Shown: positions 43,304 through 55,411, counted from the stretch's first letter. The stretch is 64,000 nt of DNA from Axinella damicornis (GCA_963931865.1 OZ007517.1:10240038-10304037), one strand, 5' to 3'. Notes: a model not told the origin generated them from the letters alone. Made by a program: numbers and translations.

Positions 43304-46300
43304 CTTCCCCCTTCCCACCACTCCCCACATTTTTTGTCACTGCACAATGGTCATCGCAACAATGTAGTCAGAATCTTCGTAGGCCTTTCAGAACAGCTGT
43401 TCTGACGTATTGCAAGCAATCAGGAACTTTCTCATGCCTAAATATGCAATTACACTCACCAGTTTATCCTTTTCGCCTTGTCAGGCGACCAGAATCATTA
43501 ATTTAGTGGGTGAAAATTTTTTGTACAAGCAGTCATGCCCACACACCACCGCCAGACCCTATGAAGTCTGGGATTCAGCCCCTCCCCCCTCAGCCTGCAA
43601 AGTCTGAAAGTCTAGCACAGCTAATGCTGCTATTGCTAGCTTCTCCTCCCTTCCCCTGTAACAAAAAACAGCCGTTTTGACGTATTGCGAGCAATCACGA
43701 CCTTCGTATGTAAAATGATTCTGGTGGCGTGACAGCGTACAACTGGAACTAGTTTGAGTGTAATTGCATTTTTTGTGGGTGAAATCAGCAGACTTATACA
43801 AGCAGAGTCATGCCCACACACCCCAGCCAGACCCTAGTAAGTCTGGCATTTCAGCCCCTCCCCCCTCAGCCAGCATGTGTGTCAATTTGTCATGGAATAT
43901 TATGTCACGATATCATTAAGTCACCTGTCATGACATAGTATCTACATTTCATTATTACTGTTAGGTTATTATCATGATTAATGCATTGCAAGCCATTTAG
44001 TACAGCGGGGTTCGAATCTTCCGTTTTAGTACAGCGGGGTTTGAATCTTCCGTTTTAGTACAGCGGGGTTTGAATCTTCCGTTTTAGTACAGCGGGGTTT
44101 GAATCTTCCGTTTTAGTACAGCGGGGTTTGAATCTTCCATTTTAGTACAGCGGGGTTTGAATCTTCCGTTTTAGTACAGCGGGGTTTGAATCTTCCGTTT
44201 TAGTGCAGCGGGGTTTGAATCTTCCGTTTTAGTGCAGCGGGGTTTGAATCTTCCGTTTTAGTACAGCGGGGTTTGAATCTTCCGTTTTAGTACAGCGGGG
44301 TTTGAATCTTCCGTTTTAGTACAGCGGGGTTTGAATCTTCCGTTTTAGTACAGCGGGGTTTGAATCTTCCGTTTTAGTACAGCGGGGTTCGAATCTTCCG
44401 TTTTAGTACAGCGGGGTTTGAATCTTCCGTTTTAGTACAGCGGGGTTCGAATCTTCCGTTTTAGTACAGCGGGGTTTGAATCTTCTGTTTGCGTACACAA
44501 CTTTGGGACTTAGATCCAAACGGTGACGTACTTGTGAAACGTAGGTTGTAGCATGCCGTACAGTGGAGCCTGTCTATAGTGATCACTAGCAGCCACCTGT
44601 CTGTTACGGTCACTACTGCTGGTCCCAGTTGCGCTAATCCAGTCCAAGACGATCTGCTAAGCAGCCACCTGTCAATGGTGGCCAAATAATACTGGGGACC
44701 ACTATGGACAGGTTCCACTGTACATGTGTCTGCCGATTGCGTACACAGCGCGGAAGATTCGAACACGACTGAAATCCGCTGTACCCATTCAGGAGAGAGT
44801 TAGGTTTGAACTGCTTACAGAAACCACTTGTGGGTAACCACATCGTCAAATTATGCCAGTTCTGGTTTCAGTATATTGATGGTCTGTGAGTATGTGACTA
44901 CACTAGTACTGCTATTGTAAGTGTCCTGGCAATAAAAGGGGTCTCAAAGGTGAAACTAAAAGGATCCTTATTGTGTCTGACTGAGTGCCAGCCTATGACC
45001 AGGTAATCTCTGGACATCTTGGGACTGCTGGAATTGAATCCTTCCACCACAGCAGGTTCCATTGTGTTGATCATACTGCACATCCTGACTGAGGTGTAAA
45101 CAGCTGTTGGCCCTACAAACAGCTGTCTGGTCGGTGCAACATTAGCTTGGCCTTACTAACCGCTGTCTGGATGCTGTGGTGCTCGCTTTGGAAGCTTTGG
45201 AAGCGGCTGTCTGGGCGGTGCGACATTCGCTTGGCCTTACTAGCAGCTGTCCGGATGCTGCGATGCTCGCTTGGCCCACAAACAACTGTCTCGGCGCTGC
45301 GATGCTCGTTTGGCCTTACTAGCAGCTGCCTGGGCACTGCGACATTTGCTTGGCCCTACAAACAGCTGTCTGGATGCTGTGGTGCTCGCTTGGCCCAACA
45401 AACAGCTGCCTGGGCGCTGCGACACTCCCTTGGCCCTACAGTGGAGTAAATGATATTCAGCTGTATGCTTTAGCGCTTTCCTCCCATTTGTAGATGACAG
45501 AATGCCCTGTGTAAACTTGCCACTACTTGTGGAGTAGCCATTCCCATCAACCCCCGGCAGGGTGTCCAGGGGGTAGCGATGCCGCTATCTCCAAGATCTG
45601 GGTATGTATGCTGCAGCAACTGTCAACTCTCTCCTCCTCACGTCTCCATACCACCCCACACACGGTCCGTCACAAGTTGGGTGCCCACTAAACCACACCC
45701 AAGGGCTACTACATTTTCATGTAGACAGGAAGTGCAAGCCCTTGAACTTATGACTGCACATTATCTTGTGTTGTGATGAATGTTGTCAGCTGTTCACCAC
45801 CATCCCCACTACAGCAACAAGAGCGCAAGATGACATCATTGTCGTTGCGATATCATCATGCACTCTTGCAGCAACCACGATGTGCTTATATGATGTGCCA
45901 TGTTGGTCGTGTGCTTCAGAGTTGTCATAAACTGCTAGTATCGTATCTTCTCCCTCTCACCCTAACCCTCCTCCCTCCCCTCCTCTCCCAATCCTCCCTC
46001 GTCATCCCCTCCCCCTTCCTATCCTCCACTCCCTTTTTCCCCTTTCCCTCCCCTCCCCCTCCCCATCCTTCCCTCCTCCCCTCCTGCCCTCCCCCCACCC
46101 CATCCTCCCCTCCCCCTCCACACAGTCACAAAACATGCTGCGAGTGACTCACATCATTATCCCTAAACAGAAGGGGAATCCCGATTCATGTGAGACACTC
46201 AACGAGGAAGAGATCTTTGACGTGCAAGACAAGTACGACCTCATCACCCTCGGATGGATCCACGTGAGTGATCACACAGACCGTCACCATCACCCGTCAC

Positions 46301-49300
46301 CCTCTCCCGTACACCCCTCACCATTATGCAACGTTCATGCAAATTGCACTCCACATTCCGCTATTGGGAATAACACTGCTAATAAGATATTTTAAACCCA
46401 CATGTTTGAAGTCTGTGTGCATGGACTCCCTGCCAACTGATAGAGAAGTGCAGTACATTTTACAATCATGCTAGACTCCATTTTCTACACGTATAACCAT
46501 GGCCTCGCTGGGAGGCAAATGGTTGCAATGAAAAACAACATCAGACAAAGATAGCATGCATTCAGTGTACGTGGAGGAGGCAGTAAGCAGAGGGAGACAC
46601 GAAGAGAAGAAGATCACGTTTGCTGTTTGGCCTGGGGTTCAGTGGTGCAGTGAGCCTCATTCCCAGGCCCCGGGGTCAGGGCCTGCAGATGCAATGAGCC
46701 TCATTCCCAGGTCCTGGGGTCAGGGCCTGGGAATGGGCCGTCCAGGACCCACCATCAGATCCTCTCAGTACTGTAAGGTCCTGCTAAAGATCCACCAAAG
46801 AATTCTGGTCAAGTAGACCACATGTCACTGAGTGTCCAGACGTCATCGTGTCCACACCTTGCTTTGTAGCACCTTTGAACTTGGCGGGCATGTATTAAAA
46901 TAAGCAGCTGTTGAGGTCATAGTGCAGGGGAAGGTCCTAATGCTGAGCTCCCTACAACAAAATTCTGGTACCAGACAATTGAAATGGCATTACCAAATTA
47001 CTAACATTAAGGCTTAATTCTAGAGGCACGGGTCAACTGTAGATGCACGGGTTAGTTCTACATGTATATGCACGGGTTAATTGATGCACAGGTTAGTTCT
47101 ATATGCACGGGTTAATTGATAATTCTACATGTAGATGCACAAGGTAATTCTATATGCACAGGTTAGTTTTAGATGTACGGGTTAGTTGTAAATGCACAGG
47201 TTAATTATAGATGCACGGTTTAATTCTAAATGCACAGGTTAATTATAGATGCATGGGTTAATTCTAAATGCACAGGTTAATTATAGATGCACGGGTTAAG
47301 TCTATATGCACGGTTAGATGCATGGGTTAATGCTAGATAACGGGTTAATTTTAGATTCACGGGTTAAGTCTATATGCGCGTGCACGGGTAAATTCTGGAT
47401 GTAACAAGTTTCTTCTATATGCACTTGGATGCACGAGTTAATTCTGGGTTAATTTTAGATGCATAGGAGATGTGCAGGTTAATTCTAGATGCACGGGTTG
47501 ATTCTAGATGCACGGGTTAATTCTAGATGCACAGGTTAATTCAAGCAGCATGGGTTAGTTCTGGATGCATGTGTCAATTCTAGATTCTAGAGCACAAGTT
47601 AAGGTGCGAGCCGCAATTCATAGTGATCTGTTCTATCCATCATAAGACTCCTTCTAGGAAATGTATCCAGAGTTGTAAAATGTTGCACTGTCTCCCAGCT
47701 GAGTTTCCTTAGGAGGTATCCCACATCCTTAAGTGTCATTCTGATTTTATTCATTTGTGTTTGAGAACTGGCAAAGCAAATACCTCTCCATCATCAGATT
47801 GGTCCCATTTACATAGTGCTGTATATATTGGCTAGCTTGTAGTGATAATCCACCTCCAAGTATGGTGGTCCCTACTACACAGTTTACTTACTGTTACTAC
47901 CATTCCCAGGCTTGAACCTGATTGGTCGAGCTCATTCTCTGAGTTGCACTAACTTGCCGATCTATTATCCTTCTTTCAGACCCATCCCTCGCAAACAGCA
48001 TTCATGTCCAGCGTGGACCTACACACTCATTGTTCCTATCAGATCATGATGGACGAGGCAGTCGCCATTGTCTGTGCGCCAAGATACAGCCAGTAAGCAA
48101 ACACACACACACACATACACATACACACACACACGCATACATACACACACGCACATGCACACACACACATACAGCAGTCTGCTCAGAAACAGTCCTATTT
48201 GAGGGATGTAAAAACAAGCAGCTAATGGCTGTTGAAAGACAGCTGCACCTTCTTGCACTTGAGCTGAGAGTGAAGCCTGTCTGGTGTGCCCAGTCCAATT
48301 TGTCTAGGTCTAACTTTTGAGGAATAGGTGTAAATTGGATTTGCTAAACAAGTTAGATTAAGAAAATGAGGGTTTTAGTGAGGTTCTAAAGGCTGCAGGG
48401 CATGGACTCCTTATTGCCGAGTACAGCCCCCAGCCCTCCTAGCCACTCTTGAAGCAGACCTTCAGGGCATGTTTGACTCTTGCCTGATGTAGGCCCGCCC
48501 TCTTTACCTGGTTAGGGTGATCACTGTGGAGTGGCTTGTGAGTGGCTAATTCAATTCTGAAGAGGTCTGTGGTTGCAAGCCTTGCCTTTGGACAAGCCAG
48601 AGAGCACTTGGTTATCTGGACCCAGCCACTGGAGACAGCTGCCTTACTACTCGCGCGCCCTTGTGTGCACGTCCTTGGGTGTAGCTGTTAATGGTTTCAA
48701 ATTGGTCACTCTTTGTGGCAAAGCCAGAAGAGGTTGTAAACAGCAGCTGTAGCCTTTTGTAACCCAAATACCAACTCTGCAGATCTGGCAGTTCCATATC
48801 CTTCTCCCAGAGCACTCCTAATGCTTCTGCAGGACTCATTCTTTAGTGGCTGTTCTTTAAAGCATGTGCTGTAGTCAAGTGGAGGTTTTGTTTACTTTGG
48901 TTGGGGTATAACACCACTTTCCTAAGTGGCTTGAGCCATGTAAAAACTTTGGCTTGGTTTGTTTGTACACCTTGCAATAAGGTTCAGCCTTCTTTCTGAG
49001 TTTGCAACACTAATAGACTCTCTTCATCAGTTTACACTACCAAATTCTTTCTTACTGAGGCGCTCACCTGTGGCCATATTATACAAACCAGTGGTTAAGC
49101 AGTTAATGCTTCTTGGTGCACGCTGTTATTACAGCACAGTAGCTACAGCTAAGTGCAATTACATGGTTATCTGAGCTCCCTGTGCGCTCTCTCGGCACGG
49201 GTGTGTAGTTGAGCTGTGACAACAGCATAAAGAGCTAATTTATTGGGTTACGTTCTAGCTGCTGAGAACGTGTCGCTATGTACACATACTCATTACACGC

Positions 49301-52300
49301 TCACTTGATAAGCGACTGGCGAACTGCATCATATGCGTTGGTTGCTAAGCAACGCTGTCCACCACTTCGCCTGAGCACACTGCATCTCACTTTGGTTAAT
49401 GTACCAGTAATATGATTATCATACTGGAGTGGTCTTTCCCTGCTCACTGAGTACAGCGTTAGACGATAGACTTATTGACCGTGACGTGATGTAATATTGT
49501 GCTGGTCAGCTCAGGGCACTACACTATGTTGATGAGGCCCAAAGGTCATATGTATACTCAGGCATGCGTCCATTAGATCATCTTTTTCATGCTAACACGG
49601 ACTAACTTTGTATGGAGTGACGGAGTGATGTGTGCTATTAGCAAGAATGATCAGTTAACTCTTTGAGTTTTAGTCCCAAGTTAGTTTACCGTATTTTCAG
49701 GACACATGCTTGATCCAAACTCAGAGTGTAAAACTGCAAACTATCGCCTTTACTTGAATCCACCAATAGAATCCAAGTTGTCACATGATAACTTGGATTC
49801 TATTGAGTCATGTAATATATTTTTTGTGTTCTGAGTTTGGATCAAGCAAGCAACCAAAAGTGTAGGTCTTCAAATTCACATCCCTGTTGCCTAAAGCCAG
49901 TCAACTGAGATTTGAGTCTGAGTAAAAACTGAAAATGGCCAATAATACTGTGGATCTGAGACTGTCTTCCTGTCTGTGGGTGAAGCCTGCTGTGGTTACA
50001 GCCTCTGTACATCACTCTGCCACCAATTAGCTGCTGTGCTGCCCAATGGGACACACCCTTTGTATGGCTCTTTCAGATTTTGAGCAATCAAACCTGAGGA
50101 CCAGACAGATTGTGTTTCCATAGAAACAGACTACATGGTTTTAGTACAATATGGTGTGCAGTGGGCTTGGTACCCTGGTACCCTTTGAGTGACCAGTGGA
50201 CTTATTGGCAAAGCAAAATTATCCGGTGTTCTAGGAAAACTCAAACCTGCAACCTCTGCTTCATGCAAAGTGGCAGATGTGAGTCTGGAGGCCTGGCAAG
50301 ATCTTAGCTCTTGTCTGTACTTGTAGTTGCATGAACATGTTGTTTGTAGTAAGTTCAGCATGATGATGTCCCAGGTAACACGCTAACAAGGTTAGCCAGT
50401 AGTCGGGAGGTTTGTTGGACATGAATATGGGCTGCTTACTACATTCAGGCTGGTACCTGGGCATATCTCTGATGTATTAGGAATCCCAATGGGCTTAATG
50501 GATGGAAAAACTGGTCTGGCTTCCTCAAATGTCTAATGGGGCATTTCAGGTTTGGGTCACTGTGTCTCCAAAACCCTCCCACACAGTTTCTCATCAGAAG
50601 CTTGCAATGTGGACCAGCGGAAATATTACTGTACGATGTGATGTGTTCAGTAACCGCACATGCAGTTAGAATGGAGTAGCTAGCAGGTGTGTGTTAAACC
50701 AGGTTGGATATCCATGGATACCAATTAATTACCTTGTGTTTCTGGGAACTGAGTACCATTGGATGACTGTACCACCATGACATTCTCTTCCTGTTTCCTG
50801 CAGAGTTGGTGTCTACATGCTGACTGAGCCACACGGCCTCAACTACATCACCAACTGCGAACAGTCAGGATTCCACACTCACCCCAAGGAGCCTCCTCTC
50901 TACGAGGTATTTAGAAGCATTGGTGAATTATATATGCTTAGCTGCATGCATGCATGTTACAAGCCTACTCGTGCATCAAACATGGCTAGACACTCATTCC
51001 TAGCACCACTTTCTTCGGTTTGATCTTAAATATAGAAGAGCAATGAAAGGCAAAGAAGGTCTGGTATCAATAATCACATGTCATTGAATGACATCGCATT
51101 GACTTCACCACAAGGACTCAGGGGGAGTGCCAGCAACGTACCCCAGGGAGGACTCAGGGGGAGTGCCAGCAACGTACCCCAGGTGTGCTTGGCTGTTTAC
51201 TGTCCTGCCAGTCCATTCTAGATCTCCTGATGTGGAGTAGCTGCAACTTTGTACTCCATTGTACCACTCCCCTTGTCTGCAACGGCATTCACATGATATT
51301 TGATACCTCACTGCAGTGGAGCCTTGAGGCTGTCACCTCTCTTATGGTTAGTGCTGCTGGCCAGAAATACTGTAACCCCTATAGACAGGTTCCACTGTAT
51401 AGCTCTCTTCTGTGCATGTACCAAAAAGTGATTGAGGGCTAGTTTGTTATGTGTGCTTATGCTGAAGCCTATATATAATTGGGGCGAGCATGAGCAAGCT
51501 CCACACTGACAAGATGTATGTGTGTGCACATACGTCATTGTATATAGGACAACATACCATAAATCCATTCTTTCACGAATTTGCTTGCGTCATGGGTGAA
51601 TTCAAGAATGCTGACTGACAGTTACTCAAAATCACCAATCTGATGGCCACACCAAGGACAGAGACCTCTGAACTTTCATTTATAGTAGCTACACTCAAGC
51701 CATTCATCTGCTGTTATGAGACACTGAGACTACTTTCAGCTGTCCAGATCCATGTATACAGCCATGTCCTGCTGAGTACATGGTGTGGCTTGTGCTGGGT
51801 CAGTGTGCAGGTGTGTAAGTGCTTCAGCTTGTCAACTCTCTAGCCTGATGTCCATATACGTTGCTCAGACTCAGTGTGCTGTTTCGTGCCTGCATTACTG
51901 CGGTCAGTCTCACCTACTATGCCTGGCATTCCACTAGATAAGTGTGTCTGCTGTAGTGTAAAGAGATGCTTAATTAAGCCAGCACGATCTGCTGCTGTTT
52001 TAGAGAGACCAGCACAATTGATATATGTAAGCAAATACTTAGCATAATGTATACAGAGGCAGTAGTGCTGTTAACTGGTCATTGGCTACCAATCTGTCAC
52101 TATAAAAATCACTTAATTAAACCCTATGTAGCTGTTTACCTAATACTCCTGGAAATCAAAACTTGCTGTGGATATCTGCCCATGACTTCCTCCAAACAAA
52201 TCAGCAAATGTAAATATCCCTGGCTTGTATAAACTGCTCAGCTGATCCGGGTACTTGGGTGTCAAAACAAACAGATTGAAGGTTTTGGTTACTGCATGGC

Positions 52301-52970
52301 TGCAGCCTTCTGTAGTTTGTGTTGGGCAGCACTCTTTGAAACAACTAATTACTTTGAAAGTCAGAGTATCCGTTACCAGTAGTAATCTGGGAAATCTGAG
52401 AAATCCTACCAGTGACCTTTGCAAAGAGGTACAGCCAATTGATGATATAGGATTACCTGTGCATACTATTACGAAGAGGGAACTTGCTTAGGGCGAACTA
52501 TGTATAGAAGTGATCATTTTTCTAAATAAAAAAATGTGTACTGTAGTCATACATTCTTAAGCGCAGCTCACTTAGCTGTATATAGGCACATTTTTTTCCT
52601 GTTAGGTGCGGGTTCAACTCTCGTCCCAGCTACTCTTTATTAGGCACTGAAGTCTTCTTCCAATTATTTTTTGATCCTGTGGAGTGGAAAAAGCTTTGAT
52701 TTGAAATGAAGCACACTTGTCATTCGAAATTAAGCTCATCTCACTTATAGGTGCATATTTCCTTCGTGTGGAGATATAGGCACATGCCCATAATAATGAA
52801 CGACTACGTATATACGGGTATGATTGCAGAAGTAGTGTTGCCTGAATACCCCAGAAGATTTGGATTGCACTTTGTACATCCAAGGTTTCTATTTTTTTCA
52901 TTTCCTGCAGGATTGCAAGCATGCCCACTTTGAGGCTGGAGCGTGTGTCAAATTGGTTGACATGAGATGA
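38298..52970 (+). CDS. STAMBP: STAM-binding protein, K63-specific JAMM deubiquitinase (AMSH)
   Basis: Nine exons: 38298-38459, 39014-39078, 39376-39553, 39870-41034, 42620-42738, 46126-46263, 47980-48092, 50804-50906, 52911-52970. Total 2103 nt, 700 aa, all phases consistent. AMSH is an endosomal zinc metalloprotease that trims K63-linked ubiquitin on ESCRT cargo. Domains: N-terminal MIT/USP8-dimerisation domain ([23 protein letters not shown]); a charged coiled coil; a ~300-residue Pro/Gln-rich region; a STAM SH3-binding motif PEVDRSKKP (~505-513); and a JAMM domain with catalytic Glu554 (VETCG), HTHP (609-612), S619 and D622, then the STAMBP-specific DLHTHCSYQ and a C-terminal [11 protein letters not shown]. 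The human protein is 424 aa; the extra length is almost all in exon 4. Confidence 0.95.
38713..38733 (+). repeat. Poly-G run in STAMBP intron 1
   Basis: About twenty consecutive G. Not close to a splice site; length is likely unstable in sequencing. Confidence 0.8.
39190..39372 (+). repeat. CT-rich tract ahead of STAMBP exon 3
   Basis: About 180 nt of CTTCCTCCTCCTCC-type sequence on the sense strand, ending at the acceptor TTTCTTCAG (exon start 39376), acting as an extended polypyrimidine tract. Confidence 0.82.
40378..40530 (+). repeat. Coding 24-bp repeat in STAMBP exon 4
   Basis: Seven units encoding variants of PVPSQPQ / PVPSHPQ. Third-position differences between units keep the frame open, and the unit length is a multiple of three, as expected for a repeat tolerated in a protein. 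Confidence 0.85.
42739..43012 (+). repeat. 34-bp array starting at the STAMBP exon 5 donor
   Basis: Eight units of GTAGGTGGCCATGTTGCCCT plus CCTGTTTGCTTACA. The first unit begins exactly at the GTAGGT donor after AAGCTA, so every unit carries a donor-like ACA/GTAGGT. Confidence 0.92.
43137..43325 (+). repeat. C-rich low-complexity tract in STAMBP intron 5
   Basis: CCCCTCCCACTTCCCC units merging into a run of about 30 C. The complementary strand is G-rich. Confidence 0.88.
43996..44490 (+). repeat. 29-bp satellite with a tRNA B-box-like core
   Basis: About seventeen units of TTTTAGTACAGCGGGG plus TTTGAATCTTCCG. Several units read GGTTCGAATCT in place of GGTTTGAATCT, close to the RNA polymerase III B box GGTTCGANTCC. 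STAMBP intron 5. Confidence 0.9.
44559..44722. mobile_element. MITE with TACAGTGGAGCCTGTCTATAG ends
   Basis: GTACAGTGGAGCCTGTCTAT at the left and ATGGACAGGTTCCACTGTAC at the right are inverted. Internal arms CAGCCACCTGTC are repeated. Related ends appear at 51315-51405 and 59374-59530. Confidence 0.72.
45105..45445 (+). repeat. ~40/80-bp repeats in STAMBP intron 5
   Basis: Units with CTTGGCCCTACAAACAGCTG and TCTGGGCGCTGCGACACTCG, alternating in type. Open frames here are repeat-derived. Confidence 0.8.
45950..46122 (+). repeat. CT-rich tract ahead of STAMBP exon 6
   Basis: Sense-strand CCCTCCCCTCCTCTCCC repeats ending at the acceptor CTCCACACAG (exon start 46126). Confidence 0.82.
47020..47590 (+). 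repeat. ~19-bp degenerate minisatellite in STAMBP intron 6
   Basis: About 25 units of AATTCTAGATGCACGGGTT with many variants and partial units. Confidence 0.85.
48099..48174 (+). repeat. (CA)n tract at the STAMBP exon 7 donor
   Basis: CACACACATACACACG-type repeat beginning within 10 nt of the GTAAGC donor (exon end 48092). Confidence 0.85.
48175..50803. other. STAMBP intron 7, no gene recognised
   Basis: The region holds no exon, array or well-formed hairpin that I could recognise. A palindromic stretch lies near 49765-49805 (TGGATTCTATTG / CAATAGAATCCA), inside a fold-back whose ends read TGCTTGATCCAAACTCAGA and the inverse (about 49708-49850). Confidence 0.5.
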
Positions 52971-53650
52971 CTTTACAGCAGGATAACTTCTCGTTATGTG
53001 TTTGTGCCAGTTTATGTTTGTAGAAAATGTTATTGTCCCATACTATTTGTAAGTGTACGTTGCACGAATTATTTCAGCTGTATAATGTAGCTGCGTGAGG
53101 TTAATTTTTATCAATGTTTGTGGATTACTGGAGTAAATCTGAGTCAAATTATGTTACAAATGCCTTGCTTTGCGCTTGCGACTATTAATGTTCACACACG
53201 GTTGCACGTAGCAACCACAATGCTACAAGATTCATGCAGAAGATACGATCTCAGCTCCACAGCGCAGTCCACAATATACATTGCATACCTGATCAGTAGA
53301 TTGGGAGACTACAAAGCAAAGCATGCAGCTGTTACTCCCAAGCTCGGTAGTACACTGTCTGTTCACCGTGCACCAATTTGTCATGAATACTCTTAGCTAA
53401 CTTCACCTCTATTGGCTATTTCTACTACACGTGTGCAATATTCCGCGTAATTGCACCGCCGAGTAGGCAGGGCCCAACGGTTTACAAGCCGTAGAAAAGG
53501 CGCCAGCACATGCTCAAGCTTGCATTTCCGTCGAGTTCCGCTTCAGCAGGGTGCAAGCAGTTTACTGGAGGCGAGCCTGACCAAACGTTGACGTGTACTA
53601 TACGAACTCGTGTGCAAGCCTCAAGTAGAGCAGCAACGCTATACGACAAA
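52971..53650. promoter_or_regulatory. Intergenic region upstream of the forkhead gene
   Basis: About 680 bp between STAMBP's stop and the forkhead ATG. It includes an inverted CCAAT box (ATTGG, about 53410). No TATA box or repeat array was recognised. It must contain the forkhead promoter. Confidence 0.45.
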
Positions 53651-55405
53651 ATGCCTACGGCAATGGATGTAAGCCTGCATGCAGTTTGCATTGCTTGTGT
53701 GCGTACTGTGTGTTTCGATATTGTTTTGTATAAAAACACCCTGTTTGCATAAACAGATGGCAGCGTCAACTAAGGAGCAATCATATTTGTATAGCATTCG
53801 TGTTTACATGCTTACATGCAATTGCAGCGAATTATTTTCTATTAGCAAACTGCATTCTAGCTAGCATGCGAATACTAGTCGTAGTTTAGTATTGTTGAAC
53901 TCCCTTCCCTGTCTGTGCTTAATTTGCACATTCTGGATCGACAGTACACTTTTGAGCGTCAACTGTAACCTGATCGTTTGAGAAATGCCAGCTGTCACTG
54001 ATAGCGTGGAGTAAAATGACTCTTAATAGTCTGTTTGGGGGTTGGTGAGCAGATGGCTTACTACTCTACTATACTCACGCCATGATTGTTTGTGTGAAAA
54101 TTTTATCTTCATTTCTGGACATTTCTAACTCTGCAGACCTCCGACATCAAGCAGGAGAGGAAGCAGAAGGAGAACTGCTGTGCAACTGAAGGCGATTCCG
54201 CTCCAACAAAGGTGAAGACAGAAGAAAATGGTTCGCCAAATCCTGATGCTGGCACACAAGAGGACTCGAGCCCTCCTTCCTCGGTCAACTCTGCTACTAC
54301 ATCGGCAACAACTGATTCAAATTCAAAAAACTCTCCCAAAAAGTCGTCAAGGAGCCGAAAGAAAGCAGCTTCCACTTCACAGTGCAACCAAGATGATATC
54401 AAGCCGCCCTATTCGTACATAGCACTGATTGCAATGGCTATTTCGCAATCACCTAACAAGATGCTCACGCTCGGGGAGATCTGTGATTATATCATTCAGC
54501 AGTTTCCTTACTACCGCAAACGGTGGCCCTCGTGGCAAAATTCGATCAGACACAATCTCAGTCTCAACGACTGTTTCATCAAAGTGCCCCGGGAGTATGG
54601 GTCCTCCGGCAAGGGAAACTTCTGGAAACTGCATCCTGCGAGTTCAGAGATGTTCAAGAATGGAAGCTTCTTGAGGAGGAGATATCGTTTCCTTCATCAG
54701 CTTCCCCAGAAGCCGTACACTGAGGCCATCACTTCACCAACAGCAATTCCCCCGGAGGGTCACATGGCCCTCCCCCCACCACTGATCCCCAAGCAAGAGC
54801 TCCATTACGGCAGTCTGCCCTGTTCACCCACGCATCTTCCCTGCGACATGAGAAGCCCGCACATCTATGCCTTTGCAACACCTGCCGGGTACCTCACTGC
54901 AGAGCAGCAGAGATTTTATGAGGAATTCCACAGAAGTAGAAGTTTCTCATCACCTCCGCTAGCAGATGTGCCATACGAGTTCCCTCACATCCCCCAGATT
55001 CCTGCGGCAACCCGAAGCTACTCGGTGGGCAGCCCGCCCCCTCACCTCAACCCTCTTCGACACTACCAACCTGGAGATGGGCTAACGCAGCCTTCCTGGA
55101 GTTACCCTCCATTCTCTAGCCAAACATCCCCGATCCCTGGCACCCCCCACCTGACCCAGCAGACTTTCACAAACGGGAGTGGCTCTCCCATGGACACCTT
55201 TGGGATGCACACAACTAGTCCACCGCCCTTCTCAGTCCAATCTGTTGTCTACCCTTTCCCTGCTAATGGCGCAGAGTGCACTAGCCCTGTTTTTGCCCCC
55301 CACAATGGTTCTGATGCAATGTCGCCCACAGCTGACCTCCCTCCAGCAGAAATCAATGGAAAATGTAATTTCACAATCTCCAATTTGCTAAAGACCTCAG
55401 CTTGA
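53651..55405 (+). CDS. Forkhead box transcription factor (FoxD/FoxE/FoxAB-like class I)
   Basis: Two exons: 53651-53668, encoding only MPTAMD, and 54137-55405. Total 1287 nt, 428 aa; a phase-0 intron with GTAAGC donor and CTGCAG acceptor. The DNA-binding domain is complete (about residues 95-192): [14 protein letters not shown], a recognition helix [20 protein letters not shown], wing 1 GSSGKGNFW and [11 protein letters not shown]. It is preceded by a Ser/Thr-rich and basic stretch ([10 protein letters not shown]) and followed by a Pro/Ser-rich region. The C terminus has an eh1-like FTISNLL (residues 418-424), the type of motif that recruits Groucho/TLE corepressors. The domain fits class I forkheads with a [12 protein letters not shown] helix; the subfamily cannot be fixed without a tree. 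An AATAAA directly follows the stop codon. Confidence 0.93.
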
Positions 55406-55411
55406 AATAAA
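55406..55411 (+). terminator. Polyadenylation signal of the forkhead gene
   Basis: AATAAA begins at the first base after the stop codon, implying a very short 3' UTR unless a later signal is used. Confidence 0.5.

Noticed and set aside
43021..43405. Pro-rich and Gly-rich open frames in the C-rich tract
   Set aside because: Simple-repeat translation in STAMBP intron 5, no conserved residues.
48612..48839. Short open frames in STAMBP intron 7
   Set aside because: No similarity to known domains recognised and no conserved splice signals; likely chance.
53118..53396. 92-codon open frame upstream of the forkhead gene
   Set aside because: No recognisable domain, no splice context and no composition bias; likely chance.
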